Both the position numbers and the translations under genes were made by a program. Shown here piece after piece: positions 36,240 to 47,338 of a DNA stretch of 64,000 nt. Within the stretch, counting starts at the first letter, position 1. Each line of letters starts with the position of its first letter. Source of the DNA: Zygaena filipendulae (lineage: Eukaryota; Arthropoda; Insecta; Lepidoptera; Zygaenidae); NCBI GenBank assembly GCA_907165275.2, contig OU015653.1:2014001-2078000 (forward strand). Reading direction: 5' to 3'. The notes under the pieces are model-generated. The model made no database searches, had not been told where the DNA came from, and worked only from the letters and a program-made list of their open reading frames with translations.

Positions 36240-36440
36240 TGATCCACGTACCCTGGGAAAAAAATAGGGGCTTCTTCGGTAAAGTTCGCCACCGAAAAGC
36301 TCCCCACCGAAGATTGGTCAACAGTATTTCTGCTACCGCTGTCCGGATGGGCACCATATTTGATCAGTATACTCTCCCGTGTGTCGCCAACATTCCCTTC
36401 GCCCAATGCAAGGCGATCAAAACCTCTTCTGTCTGATTAA
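36240..36440 (-). CDS. Coding-like GC-richer patch, unknown
   Basis: This patch of about 200 bases is GC-richer than its flanks and nearly open in several frames. On the minus strand it starts after a plausible acceptor (CTTCCTTAATCAG) and ends at a plausible donor (CAGG|GTACGT). The frame between them (GEGNVGDTRESILIKYGAHP and so on) has no stop. The plus strand also has a frame (36239-36436). I recognise no family; an unknown repeat is equally possible. Confidence 0.2.
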
Positions 36441-36502
36441 GGAAGTTAATAAACGATTCCGTAAAGACCACTTTTGAATGTTACGATGTAAAATATTTAG
36501 TA

Positions 36503-36684
36503 CTAGATAGATGTCTTCTATAATTTCACCCTCGTCATTTAGGAGTTACCGCGGCAATTCCGGAAAAAAGTTCCTTTTCTGCATCTCTGACGGCGCGGTG
36601 TGTGCAAAATTTCATGATTAATTTGTTAGGAAAAGCGCAACAAACAAGCAAACAAACTCACATTTGCATTTATAGGTAATATTA
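36503..36684 (-). mobile_element. Helitron-like copy, diverged
   Basis: CTAGATAGATGTCTTC, AGGAGTTACCGCGGCAATTC, GCAAAATTTCATGATTAATT and a TAATATTAGTTATAAG end. Confidence 0.5.
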
Positions 36685-38016
36685 GTTATAAGATATATAT
36701 TAGTCGAGTGAAAGAAAACCTATAAAGGACGCGATAAAACGAGGTTGGATTAATAAAATAGGTACATGTCTAAATTAACAATTAGTTGACTTAATTTCCT
36801 TGCAAAAAAAACAATGTTTTTCAATATTCCGAGAACTATTCCATTTTTTCTTTCTATAAAAACCTTATTCAGACTATATCGAACATTTGATAGGTAACAA
36901 ATTAGCCAAATCGGTCCAGGTTCTCAAATAAAGCTGATACCAACGAACAAAATAAACTTTTATTATAGTTGCGCAGTGATGATCTTTGAAAAATAATTGA
37001 TAACGATCTAGAGTTCATTTCTTAAACTGACCTAAAGATTTGACCTTAAGTCAGCGATGATCGGGTCAAGGGTAGATCATGCCTGTATCGCAAATCGTCA
37101 TTAAGTAAATAACAACTCGTGTTTTAATAAGTTTTCAATCCAACCTTAAATGTGAGGTGAGTGACGAAATGTTTATACCTTCGTGTCTACAAATCTCTTG
37201 TTAACCAAGCCTTATTATTCAGTATATCTTACTTTATTATTATAGCTTGGAACGAAGTTCATACCTTTTCTTCGACTCCGAATGTAATTAGAAAAAGTTT
37301 GGAAAAAATTGTCAGATTTAACTATAACACAGTCATGATGTAATGCAAAAAACTAGGTATGGAGGCCAGCGCTTGACGATATTATCTAAACTACGCCGGA
37401 CGGAACCAAACGCCTCTATTTGCATCTCTATAACGCTTTTTCCTAATGTGATGCGGGACGATTTTACCAGTTAACTTCTACTATAAGACGCGTTAAGGAA
37501 CTTCGTTCCAAAAAAAGGAAATTTGTTTTTTATCTATCTCAGTAACTACATAGGTGTTTTAATGTTATTTATAAATTATATATATTATGCTGTTTATAAA
37601 TGATATACATATATATAGAGAAAGACTTGATTTTTTGTATGTGTTTACTTATTTGTTTTAATGAATAGACTCAAAAACTACTTTGGTGTTTTAATATATA
37701 AAATGATATTTTGAATTTTTTAAATGGTTTTGCATAACGATTTAAATTTTCTAATCAATAAGTTTTTTTAACATTATTATGTATGACATAACTGGTGTGT
37801 CTAAATGAAACAAATAAATAATATCATCTTTTATTAGGTAACGTATGTCGTGATAACAATAAAATGTTTAGTTGACCTTTCTTAGAAGAAAATGCAATTA
37901 TGTGGATATTTGTAAGTAATAAAGTGATTGTTAATTTATTACTTATTACTCAACTCAATAGTAGGTAAACTTTGACGTCAACTTGCGAGCCATTTTGATA
38001 GAGATTTTGTTATTTA
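36685..38016. other. No feature seen
   Basis: AT-rich DNA without recognisable gene or repeat. Confidence 0.45.
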
Positions 38017-38209
38017 CTAGCTATTGCCCGCGGTTTCACACGGGTTAATTTCGGAGTTTGCGCAAGAATTCCGGGATAAAAAGTACCTTATGTTCTTCTC
38101 TGTACTGACAACGTGTACGCAAAACTTCATAACGATCGGTTGAGTAGTTGAGGCGTGAAAACGTAACAAACAAACAAATAAACTTACATTCGCATTTACC
38201 TATTAAGGA
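38017..38209 (-). mobile_element. Helitron-like copy, near full length
   Basis: CTAGCTATTGCCCGCGGTTT, TTAATTTCGGAGTTTGCG and TGAGTAGTTGAGGCGTGAAA. Confidence 0.65.
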
Positions 38210-39689
38210 TTGTAATCAGTAGAATCTACGGGTCTGTAGTCTGTACATTGGATATAATATTATACTTATCAAAATTTAAGAGCGAGCGATAAAAGAAGAG
38301 TTACAGTAAAAAAAGCTATATTTCAGTTTCTTGTATGTCTGTTCACGCCTAACTTCAAATATATTGAATGAAGATAACGATGTCCACATTGCTTTAATTT
38401 GTAAGTACATATTATATAGTATTAAAAACCATGCTGTAATATCAAATCGAATTTTGTGCACAAGTGCATTAACGTATCTACTCATAAATGTATCTATATT
38501 AAGGCAAAGAAAATGAACCATACAGTCAAACACAATAGATAGAATTTGTTATTTTATAATATTTACTTTAATTTATTTGCCTAATGTGTTTTTTAAGACA
38601 TAAATACCGTTAATATGCTGGGAAAAACAATTTCCTTCAGTATTCAAAACTGCACTAATTTTACTTTGAATTTTAATTAAAGAAATGCTATGTTATACTA
38701 CTGTTTTATTTCCTCGCAATCGATGTGAAAAGCAGAATTTATAACTCGTCCACAAAACCATTTTATCCTCGACGTTACTATCAGCCCTCGCCTTTGGCTC
38801 GGGCTGCTAAAAGTCTCGGATGAAAATGATTCGTTTTGAAATCTACTAATAGATACTACAGTTAAGGTTAGACATGTACTAGTGATATAATTTTTCGGCT
38901 ATCGGTGAATGTGCATCCTGACAACTCAATATAATGGTATCGCATCAAATGTCTAACTGGGCCGTAACCTTTAACTCAAAGTGCTTAGTGAATATAATAA
39001 TATGGACATATTAAGTGTGAATAGTTCACTATTAGATACCAATGCTGTTGCCTTAATGGAGATGGCTCACCGCCGCGCGCCGTTCTTTGATGCGCCTTTC
39101 GAATAGATAAAAGATAATTACTTAGATATGTCTAGCATTAAAACGCGAATGACAGACCAACTGGGTGTGGGATTTGTGGATTTAAGTTTAACGACAACGT
39201 TAAAGGCAAGTATTTCGATGCTGTGCTTTGCAAAGTCATTTATCAAGAGTCAACTCATGACGAATACTCGGAATCATTCGTTAGTATAAGTACTAATCCT
39301 GTATAGACAGTAAAATTTATTTAGCGCATTCAATTATTTGTTCCAGCATCTTAATTCTTTCTATGAAATAAATATCTTTTTCTTTTTCGATAAAGACATA
39401 GAAATAATTAGATAAAATACAAATTGAGTAGGTACTCAAATCGAAATGACTATTTATATCGTAACGAAATATATTAATAGGTATTTATGGACACATTAAG
39501 CTTAACTCAAGCATTTTGCGGTACTTTTTTTATGTAGTTATTTCTATTCATTGTATGAGATTCCTCACTTATTGCATTCCTTATTATCTACTAATCGTTT
39601 TATGTATATCTGACATGCACATTTAATATTTCTCAGTATAGGTAATATGATTTTAACTATTTATTATTTTGGGAGTTCATGATAACTGC
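38210..39689. other. Anonymous DNA with one repeat-like hairpin
   Basis: AGCCCTCGCCTTTGGCTCGG at about 38789 forms a small GC hairpin that I associate with lepidopteran repeats. Otherwise nothing. Confidence 0.4.
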
Positions 39690-40095
39690 AGGCGCACCTT
39701 GAAAAAACCTTCCTAGGAATCAAACTTACTGACAAAACAGGAAATATCTTAGATGCCTTTCACATCCCAACTTGTAATACCTTGAGGCAGCGCAACAACC
39801 CTGTAACTCGTATGTGCCTATTATATAACGACATTAGTGCCAAAACTTATATAATATAGAAATTTATTTCACACATTTACCGCTTTTCGCTCTTCACTTT
39901 CAAAATTGTAAACTACCTTGAACCTGTATTTTTTCTCTTTAGACCTTCACTCTCTCCCAACGTCCCTTAAAATTTGCCTTATGGATCAGCATTGTTAAGG
40001 GTATTTAATTAGATTAAGTGCATGTCAAACTGTAATTGTGTATTGTCCTATCAATGTTAAATACCTGTTAATGTTGAAATAAAGAAAATAAAATA
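39690..40095 (+). mobile_element. Possible LINE 3' end
   Basis: A short frame (about 39739-39858, TLRQRNNPVTRMCLLYNDIS) resembles the C-terminal region of LINE reverse transcriptases. It is followed by a 3' UTR-like stretch ending in ATAAAGAAAATAAAATAA. The evidence is weak; a host transcript end is an alternative. Confidence 0.3.
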
Positions 40096-41860
40096 AACTC
40101 AAATAGAGACTTCCGAAAAGTTTGACAAACAAAACAAAAATAAACCTTCTGAAACTATATAAACGAACTTTAAAACTATTAAAAAACTATAAAAAACCAT
40201 TAGGTTTTTTTAATGTGAACAAAAATATCTTTTATTGTATTTTAAATCCTTTCTAGTTACCTTGTTTATAAAAACAAACACATACATACATCATACGAGT
40301 AACATTCATTTTAAACAACTTTTATGCTTCATACCTACCGAACTTCTAGAACCGCATGTAGGTCACAAGTTAATATTATTAATAGCCCAAGATTTGCTGG
40401 TGCTATAATTTATAACAGCTAATAACCACCGTGTAAAACAACAAGTCTCAGATCTATAAACAAAAAACAGACAAAGCTTTAGCTGAATTTAATTTAAAGC
40501 TTTAGTTTTATATTTCGCTTTATTTCCTTAAATAGTACCTACGGAGTATCATTTTGAAATGTAACCTCTTGGAACATAAAAAAACATTGATAGGTACACT
40601 TTTATTAATAAAAAATATAAGTCAATATTTCCGTTCAAACCTTTAAAAATTATTGTTGATAAATTCTAGCAAAATATCTAGAATTTGTCAAATTTAATGG
40701 TAAATGAAATTCAGGCACGGATGTCATAATGTCGTAATATTTTGCAGAACAAATTAGTTCTCAAAACACATATTATATTGCAAAGAATCATTTTAACCGA
40801 CAAAGATCGGTTTCGATTATAAATTATTGTTTTAAAATTATGATGTCACCAATGATAAAATAAATAGGTCTATAAGTTAACAGACAACTATATTAACATT
40901 ACTAGTCGTACTTTCATAGATAAAACTTCGTACCTTACTGCTTCATTTCTCTTGCTGTGTTCACCAACCACCGCTTCTTCTGTCTCTTTACTTACTCTGC
41001 ATATACCAAGCTGAAGTAACATTTAAAAACCTACCTCTTCAGAATTGCTGAATGTAACTAGACCGCAAAGATAACAATATTTAACAGCGACCTTCGATTC
41101 TTTTATATTTATGAGAAGGATATCTTTATTAGGATTAATTTCAACGCAAATAGAGTAAAACTGATAAGCATTTCTAGGTCATACTATCACACTATCTATC
41201 TTTCTAAATACGCTACTTATTTCACAAAAAAATTAAAAAAAAATAAAAAATTTACACCTAACCGCCAGATTTTCAGATAAAACGTTACAGCAATTACTTA
41301 ATCTTATGAGATGTAAGATAACGTAACGAAATAATGTTGTTGCATTTTATTTTTCAGAATAATTCCATTTGGCTCGACGTCGTCGTGTGAAGGTGACTGG
41401 ACTTACATTGTTATGCTAAAATGTACTTTTACTTTCAAACTAAGAAGCATAAGCGAACGAGATGAAAATAAAATATCGTACGGGTTGCAGCATCGAAAGT
41501 TTGACTCGCTTATGACTTAACCATATCATAGAGTCTAGTATTGAGTCATTTTACAGTTGTTTTTTCAATACATAGATAATATGCATCATTTTGCCTTATA
41601 CAACTAACGATTTTTTGCACTTGATGAGTTATATACCTACCTCGATATATATCTACATAGAATATCGAAAAGTTATTTATATACGAACAATATACACACT
41701 TAGTAATAAAGGAAGGGAAATGTTAGTCAAAACGAATCATCCTCATTATTATATCTTGGAGGATATCGTGACAATTAAAATTTGTATAATTGCACTATAT
41801 GAACGTTTCTTGTTATCGTCTAGGATTTCTTAAAAAGAAAACACGACAGTGAAAAATATA
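40096..41860. other. No feature seen
   Basis: AT-rich DNA without recognisable gene or repeat. Confidence 0.45.
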
Positions 41861-41995
41861 GAATAGAATAGAATAGGTAAGTACTCTTTATTGTACACCA
41901 AATATTACAGTGTGTTCACAAACAATCTTATAATTAAGGCATACAAAAGGCGGCCTTATCTCTTTACTAGCGAAGACTCTTCCAGACAACCTTAC
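41861..41995 (-). mobile_element. LINE 3' end with GAATA-repeat tail
   Basis: A GAATA-type repeat tail (41861-41876) is followed by TTTATTGTACACC and AAAAGGCGGCCTTATCTC, a block I recognise as a common lepidopteran LINE 3' end in reverse orientation. No coding sequence remains. Confidence 0.55.
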
Positions 41996-42143
41996 CTATA
42001 CCTAAAATATCCTCGATTACAAAATATGTATATAAAAAAGTCTTTAATTTTATTTACTTATATTTTTCCTAGCCAAAACTTTATTTTAAAATAATATTGT
42101 ACAAGACTTAAACTCATTAAATAAAAAAAATATTTGTTTGATA

Positions 42144-42357
42144 CCAGCTGTTTCCGTGGTCTCACCCGCGTTAATTACGGAGTTGCTGCGGGAATCCCGG
42201 GACAAAAGTACCCTATGTCCTTCTCTGCACCTCTGATAATGTGTACTTATGCAAAATTTCATGATGATCGGTTGAGCAATTTGGGCGTGAAAGCGTAACA
42301 GACAGACAGGCCGACAGACAGACGGAGTTACTTTCGCATTTATAATATTAGTAGGGA
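42144..42357 (-). mobile_element. Helitron-like copy, full length
   Basis: CCAGCTGTTTCCGTGG, CAAAATTTCATGATGATCGG, GGGCGTGAAAGCGTAACAGA, a CAGA-rich tract, and TTATAATATTAGTAGGGA at the far end. Confidence 0.68.
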
Positions 42358-42515
42358 TAGATATCTTTAATTTAATTTAATATGTTTTGTTAATTTTGTG
42401 AACCACGAAAAAAAATAACTTCGATTCACTACATAATAAAGCAAAAATTTTTGATGAAACCTTGCATAGGTACCTATGCTATAAACGACTTGCAGTTACA
42501 ATGAACAAAAATTCA

Positions 42516-42940
42516 ATTCAAAATTCAAAAGCTCTTTATTACTTAGGATTGGTTACAATCACTTGTAATCGTCAGCAGGTTCTTAAAACTATAAATTACC
42601 GTCAGTTCGGAATACGTCGTCTGCTGAGAAGAACTGACAAGAAACTCAGCAGGGCTGTCTTTAAATGATCTTACTTATAAACTAGGAGAACAAAAAATAG
42701 TAATTGGATAGAGCAATTCATTCCCAAACGTCTGTATCATTTAAATAGTCTACTACACTATAATATGCTTTATCGCATAATCTGTGTTTAATAAGCGTCT
42801 TGAATTTATTAATTGACAAATTAATTACATCGTTTGGGAGTTTGTTGTAAAAGCGTATACATTGTCCTTTAAATGACTTAGAAATTTTATGGAGCCTAGT
42901 CTTAGGCACAGCGAGTTTATCTTTATTTCTTACTTACTGC
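42516..42940 (-). mobile_element. Non-LTR retrotransposon 3' fragment with ORF2 C-terminus
   Basis: On the minus strand a frame from about 42940 to 42718 encodes the extreme C-terminus of a LINE reverse-transcriptase protein (RNKDKLAVPKTRLHKI, RFYNKLPNDVI, CDKAYYSVVDYLND). A 3' UTR of about 200 bases follows, ending with GAATTT-type repeats at 42516-42535. It is 5'-truncated and lacks all catalytic motifs. The clade is uncertain; CR1/Zenon-like is my best guess. Confidence 0.65.
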
Positions 42941-43193
42941 CTTATTAATACAATAACTTTCTAATTAAATTACAGTTTCCGTAATCCACCGCGATTTCTG
43001 AGGTCATTGACCGTTGTTATTTAAAAAAAAACTCGCAAACAAAACTATATTAAATGCGCGTAAATTAAACTTTATGGTTTTTGATGGCATTGTCATTATC
43101 ATTAATCTGGTCGTTACATCGTAGAGTTATATTATTCAAATTATATATTATGATATCTTGTAATCGTTCATTATGTATAACATTAAATTGTAA

Positions 43194-43333
43194 CGAATAT
43201 TATAAATGCTAATTTGAGTTTGTTTGTTGCGCTTTCATCCTTTAACTAACCGATCATCGTAAAATTTTCCATACTTGTTTTTAAGAGTATAACAAAGGAC
43301 ATTAGGTAAATTTCCGCGTAAACTTCTATCTAA
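43194..43333 (+). mobile_element. Helitron-like 5' fragment
   Basis: AATATTATAAATGCTAATTT and GCGCTTTCATCCTTTAACT. The 3' end is missing. Confidence 0.52.
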
Positions 43334-43385
43334 AATACAAAATAACCTTTCCACCCTTTCTGACCAAAGCAATGTGCAATGTACA

Positions 43386-43559
43386 TCTATACTAATATTA
43401 TAAAGAGGTAAATCAGGTAATCTACTGAACCGATTTTGAAAATACTTTCACTTATAGGAAGCTACGATGGTCCTGAGTACATAGGATACCTACTTTTTAT
43501 CCCGAAATTGTCACGGGAACTCCGAAATTAACACGGGTGAAACCGCTAGGAACAGCTAG
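43386..43559 (+). mobile_element. Helitron-like copy, full length
   Basis: TCTATACTAATATTATAAAG start and GAACAGCTAG|T end. Same subfamily as 9923-10132 (AGGAAGCTACGATGGTCCTG). Confidence 0.7.
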
Positions 43560-43952
43560 TTAAAGGTAAATCCACTAATCACCAACGCGTAGTAGGTAGG
43601 TACCTACTTGACACTTGACAGCCTTGGCCAAAAAATTAAGATATCTAAGAGTATAGGTAATACAACAGACAATCATTATCGGTTAGTGTTTTGCCTACAC
43701 CTTGACCGATCGGCTGCCCTACGGAAAAAGAAAGAAACTGTCATTTTTTTCAAGTTTCTAATAATATCCAAAGAAACATTCCTTAAAATTATTATAGCGA
43801 AAGCAACCACTGTGAGGCTAGAGGGTAATCGATAGTAAAATGTTTAAAATGGGGTTAATACCAATTTTTGATGATAATTCTGCAGTTTTGCAACATAAAA
43901 AAACAAAGTTGGATTACCCCGCCATTTTTTATAAACTTTTTTTATAAGGGCA

Positions 43953-44136
43953 CTAGCTGTTTCAGAGTTCCCGCGTGAATGAAATAAAAGGTACCTATCC
44001 TATTTTCTTCTCTGTACCCACTGCTGATAACGCGCGGTAGCATTTTACGTCATTTTGACGTCACAGCACGACGCAACTGACGTCATAATTTGACTTCGCA
44101 ACCTGATGCAAAATTCCATGATGATTGGATTCTACT
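43953..44136 (-). mobile_element. Helitron-like copy with an extra CRE-rich segment
   Basis: CTAGCTGTTTCAGAGTTCCC and ATGCAAAATTCCATGATGAT belong to the family. About 70 bases in between (44030-44100), with two perfect TGACGTCA sites, do not. Confidence 0.5.
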
Positions 44137-44698
44137 ATACTGTTTTTTTTAATTCAATATCTTAGAACATGATTTTATAGCAGACCGCACGGCGCTAATT
44201 TCACTCTAAACCTCGCGAAATAAATACTAAAAGGTAGAGTTAAACAAAAGTTTGTAAAAACATAGATTTTCTCAAATAATTATCCAAATAAATGATCACA
44301 GCGAATGTTTCAACTCCGACTCAAAGTAGGACTAATTTGCTGTAAACTGATATTTCAATGGCGCGATAGAAAAAAGCTGTGGAAAAAAGGCAAATTACCT
44401 AAAAAAAAACTATGATAATTCAAATTAAGAGACGGAAATGTGTCATTGAAACCAGCAAGCGTCAGTTCAGAAGTTTTATGCACATTGACACACAAACCCC
44501 GGAGTGTTGAATGTTCTTGATTTGCAATCGAATTCGCTACGATTCTCTTTGGAGTTGTTACAGAAACGTTTGATCGATTGTTATGAGGTATTTATCATCG
44601 ATTTATTTTGTGTTAACACGAATATTTGTTTTCTTTTTTTTTCTAACCTGCTAATATTGATACACATTATTTTAAATAGTTCTGATTTAATTTTAACG

Positions 44699-44827
44699 AA
44701 ACAGGTTGGACCTATTTTGACGAAACTTTCACAGCTAATTAGCTGACGTTATAGGTAAGGTGTAAATTAGGCTACTTTGGAGTTTAAGAAAGAAGTTACC
44801 GCGTGTCAAACCGCTAGGCACAGCTAG
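44699..44827 (+). mobile_element. Helitron-like 3' fragment, longer subfamily
   Basis: GGTTGGACCTATTTTGACGA, GGCTACTTTGGAGTTTAAG and CCGCTAGGCACAGCTAG|T, paralleling 4250-4381. Confidence 0.58.
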
Positions 44828-44876
44828 TTATGATATAAATGTTAAAAGCTGCCTTTAGATAATATATAGGTAATAT

Positions 44877-44915
44877 ATTCAATCAGCAGATATTGCAGCT
44901 ATCTACTGATTGAAT
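44877..44915. repeat. 16-bp inverted repeat
   Basis: ATTCAATCAGCAGATA and its inverse with one mismatch, with a 7-base loop. Confidence 0.75.
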
Positions 44916-45172
44916 TTCGAAGGTTAACTAATATAACGATCTAGATCAATTTAATTACTGTAGGAAGTTTAAACTAAACAGGGCATCAGGAAAAAAACAA
45001 ATTATAAATTTTTAGAGATCTGTTTCGTGTTTTAGTTCTTGTATTTAAATTAATTTTCAAACAATTTTACAATTAAGTAGGTATATAAATAAATTTTATA
45101 AATAATTTTAAAATTCATATTTTTAAGAAAATGGTAGCGACCAAAGACTTATTTTTGGGGGACGCATAAATT

Positions 45173-45214
45173 GATAGCACATAACGTAAACATTTACGTT
45201 ACCTATGTGCTATC
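45173..45214. repeat. Imperfect hairpin
   Basis: GATAGCACATA, ACGTAAA and their inverses, with a small asymmetry; the total is about 42 bases. Confidence 0.65.
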
Positions 45215-45759
45215 GATTTGTGTTATGTCTAGGTATATTATATAGGTACCTAATTATTTACAAAAAAATATATATATTATCATTGCTTGAAAGGCAATGC
45301 TTCCTAAGCGACAGAGTAAATTTACAGGCGGGTGATTTCATGGCAAATTGTCAGAATAGTGACGTCACGCGAAATTTCAACTCAATATATCGCCGTTATT
45401 TTTTGATTACGTAAAAAAAGAAAAAATACGTGTCCAATATTTTTTAATAATCTACAAGACGGACTAAAAAATAAAAATTAGTCAACATGCCCATTATAAA
45501 ATGCATTTTTCACTTAATTTATCGATAAAAAAAATTAGTAAGTATCAAGTATCAGTAGGTAATCGGACAAGTGACACCCATGCATACTCCAATAGTGCTC
45601 TGTATAATGTGGGAACCAGTCTGGTTCTGGTTATGTTGTGATAATGATAATCACTTATGTAAGTTGTTTGTTTGTTGAAATTTACCTACTTAGTAAGGCA
45701 TATTTTATAGGCTTGTATCATCAAGCTTTCACTACTCACTAAACCTAGCAGATAATTAA

Positions 45760-45968
45760 TCTATACTTATAAAAAGCTTTGTCCTGAATGACTGACTGAC
45801 GAATCAACGCACAGACTAAACCGCTGGTCTTAGAGACCGGAAACTTGGAGGGAGTGTTCTTTGTATGACGTAAGACGTAAGGGGATGAAAAGGGGTTGCG
45901 AAATTTGTTTGGAACAATGCCGCGGGAACTTCGAAATTAATGCGGGTGAAACCGCGCGGGACAGCTAG
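45760..45968 (+). mobile_element. Helitron-like copy, full length, second subfamily
   Basis: TCTATACTTATAAAAAGCTT at the start, GTATGACGTAAGACGTAAGG in the middle, and ACCGCGCGGGACAGCTAG|T at the end. The reverse-orientation partner is at 55376-55612. Confidence 0.7.
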
Positions 45969-47036
45969 TATGTGATATACATATACTGTCTCAATATATG
46001 GAGATTACATTACCATTAAAATCAAACAGAATCCATGACGCGAATGTGGGTTTCCTCATCATAATAAGCGGTTGCAAGTAATATTGCATGCCATAATACT
46101 CCAATATATACATAATATCAAGCGAATACGGTAAAGAGCAGCGATCAACGTTATATTGAGAAACGATTCATTACCGAGGTTTATAATACACTACTGCCTA
46201 CCTAATACCTATACACAGTCAGACTAACAACAAAGATATAGAATAAGTAAGAAATAGAAACTGTTTACCGCATTTACAACTAACGCGATCAACTGTGAAA
46301 ATAAGAATATTATCTTCGAAGATACATAATTTTTTCTTTTAACAAGAGAATATGTGAAATGGGGTAGCAAATTAATTTCCTTATTACTTTTCCCAAGTAA
46401 ATTTTCCACAATATTGTCAAAAATGTGAATTTTGAAGACAGTGACTGAGTAATAACGTTACCAAAAAGCATTTAGGTAATATATTTCTTAACGTTCATGA
46501 ATTTTTTAGTGCGTGATGAATAGTTTCGTGTGCGAAAATCACTATTATTAAATTTATCAATATTATTAAAAGTTGGAGGTCGTTGTAGTGATCGTTGAGG
46601 AAGGCCTATGTCCAGTAGTGAACGTCTTTCGGCTAATAACCCCTGTACCTACTTCCAAACTAACTGTCTTTCATAATCTGTAAAACTATTGAAACGATTG
46701 TAAAGAAAAGAGATCCTCTGGTTATCTATACTTTTATTCTCACTATTATAGCTATTACAACCGCACATATACTATATATATAATAGAAATAGAACACTTA
46801 TTACGACCACTTAAGTCGAGCAGAGTAACTAGAATGAAACTCTTCTGTGCTGATACTAGTATTTATACCCACAACCCCACCAACAATTGTGGGCGTACAC
46901 TACTTTAATTTATCAAATGGGAATGAGGGTACCGACTAAATAACAGTGTTGCCATGACATAATGCTAGAATTCCCTGAAATAAGGAAAAACTAATAGAAA
47001 ACATGACACGATTCTGAAAAATTCCATCAAAGATTG
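45969..47036. other. Anonymous DNA before the LINE
   Basis: Only the RTE-like 3' end at 46576-46640 is recognised. Confidence 0.45.
46576..46640 (+). mobile_element. RTE-like 3' end fragment
   Basis: AGGCCTATGTCCAGTAGTG then AACGTCTTTCGGCTAATAA. Same family as 3074-3121, opposite orientation. Confidence 0.45.
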
Positions 47037-47101
47037 ACAGCTACAGTATCTCTGAGACACATAGAGTACTTTTTCTCGGGACCAAGAGGTTCTACGGGAA
47101 T

Positions 47102-47113
47102 ACCGTCATTTAT
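47102..47113 (+). repeat. Target-site duplication, left copy (LINE)
   Basis: ACCGTCATTTAT, identical to 51776-51787. It marks the 5' boundary of the inserted LINE. Confidence 0.85.
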
Positions 47114-47338
47114 CGGTCGCATTCGAAACGCCGCCGAGCGCTGACGAAAAGTAGGAAAAAAGTAAATGATAAGTACTACGTACAACTTACAACTACCTTC
47201 GAAGTCGCAGTCGAAGTGCCTGCACGTACTACCGTAAAGTTTGTGCGTTCCGTGCGTCTAGTGATGGCTACTCATGTTATCGACATTTTCAGTGTGATTA
47301 ATACCTACCTACGCATTTATTAAATTTTTGTGCTTGAT
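47114..47338 (+). promoter_or_regulatory. LINE 5' UTR, presumed internal promoter
   Basis: This untranslated leader runs from the end of the target-site duplication to the ORF1 ATG. It begins CGGTCGCATTCGAAACGCC and is richer in CpG than the surroundings. Jockey-group elements carry an internal RNA polymerase II promoter here. I see no unambiguous initiator or downstream element, so the promoter role is inferred from the family. Confidence 0.5.

Noticed and set aside
42301..42332. CAGACAGA-like runs resembling a CRISPR or satellite array
   Set aside because: They are simple-sequence expansions at the 5' part of a Helitron-like copy; spacers and regular repeats are absent.
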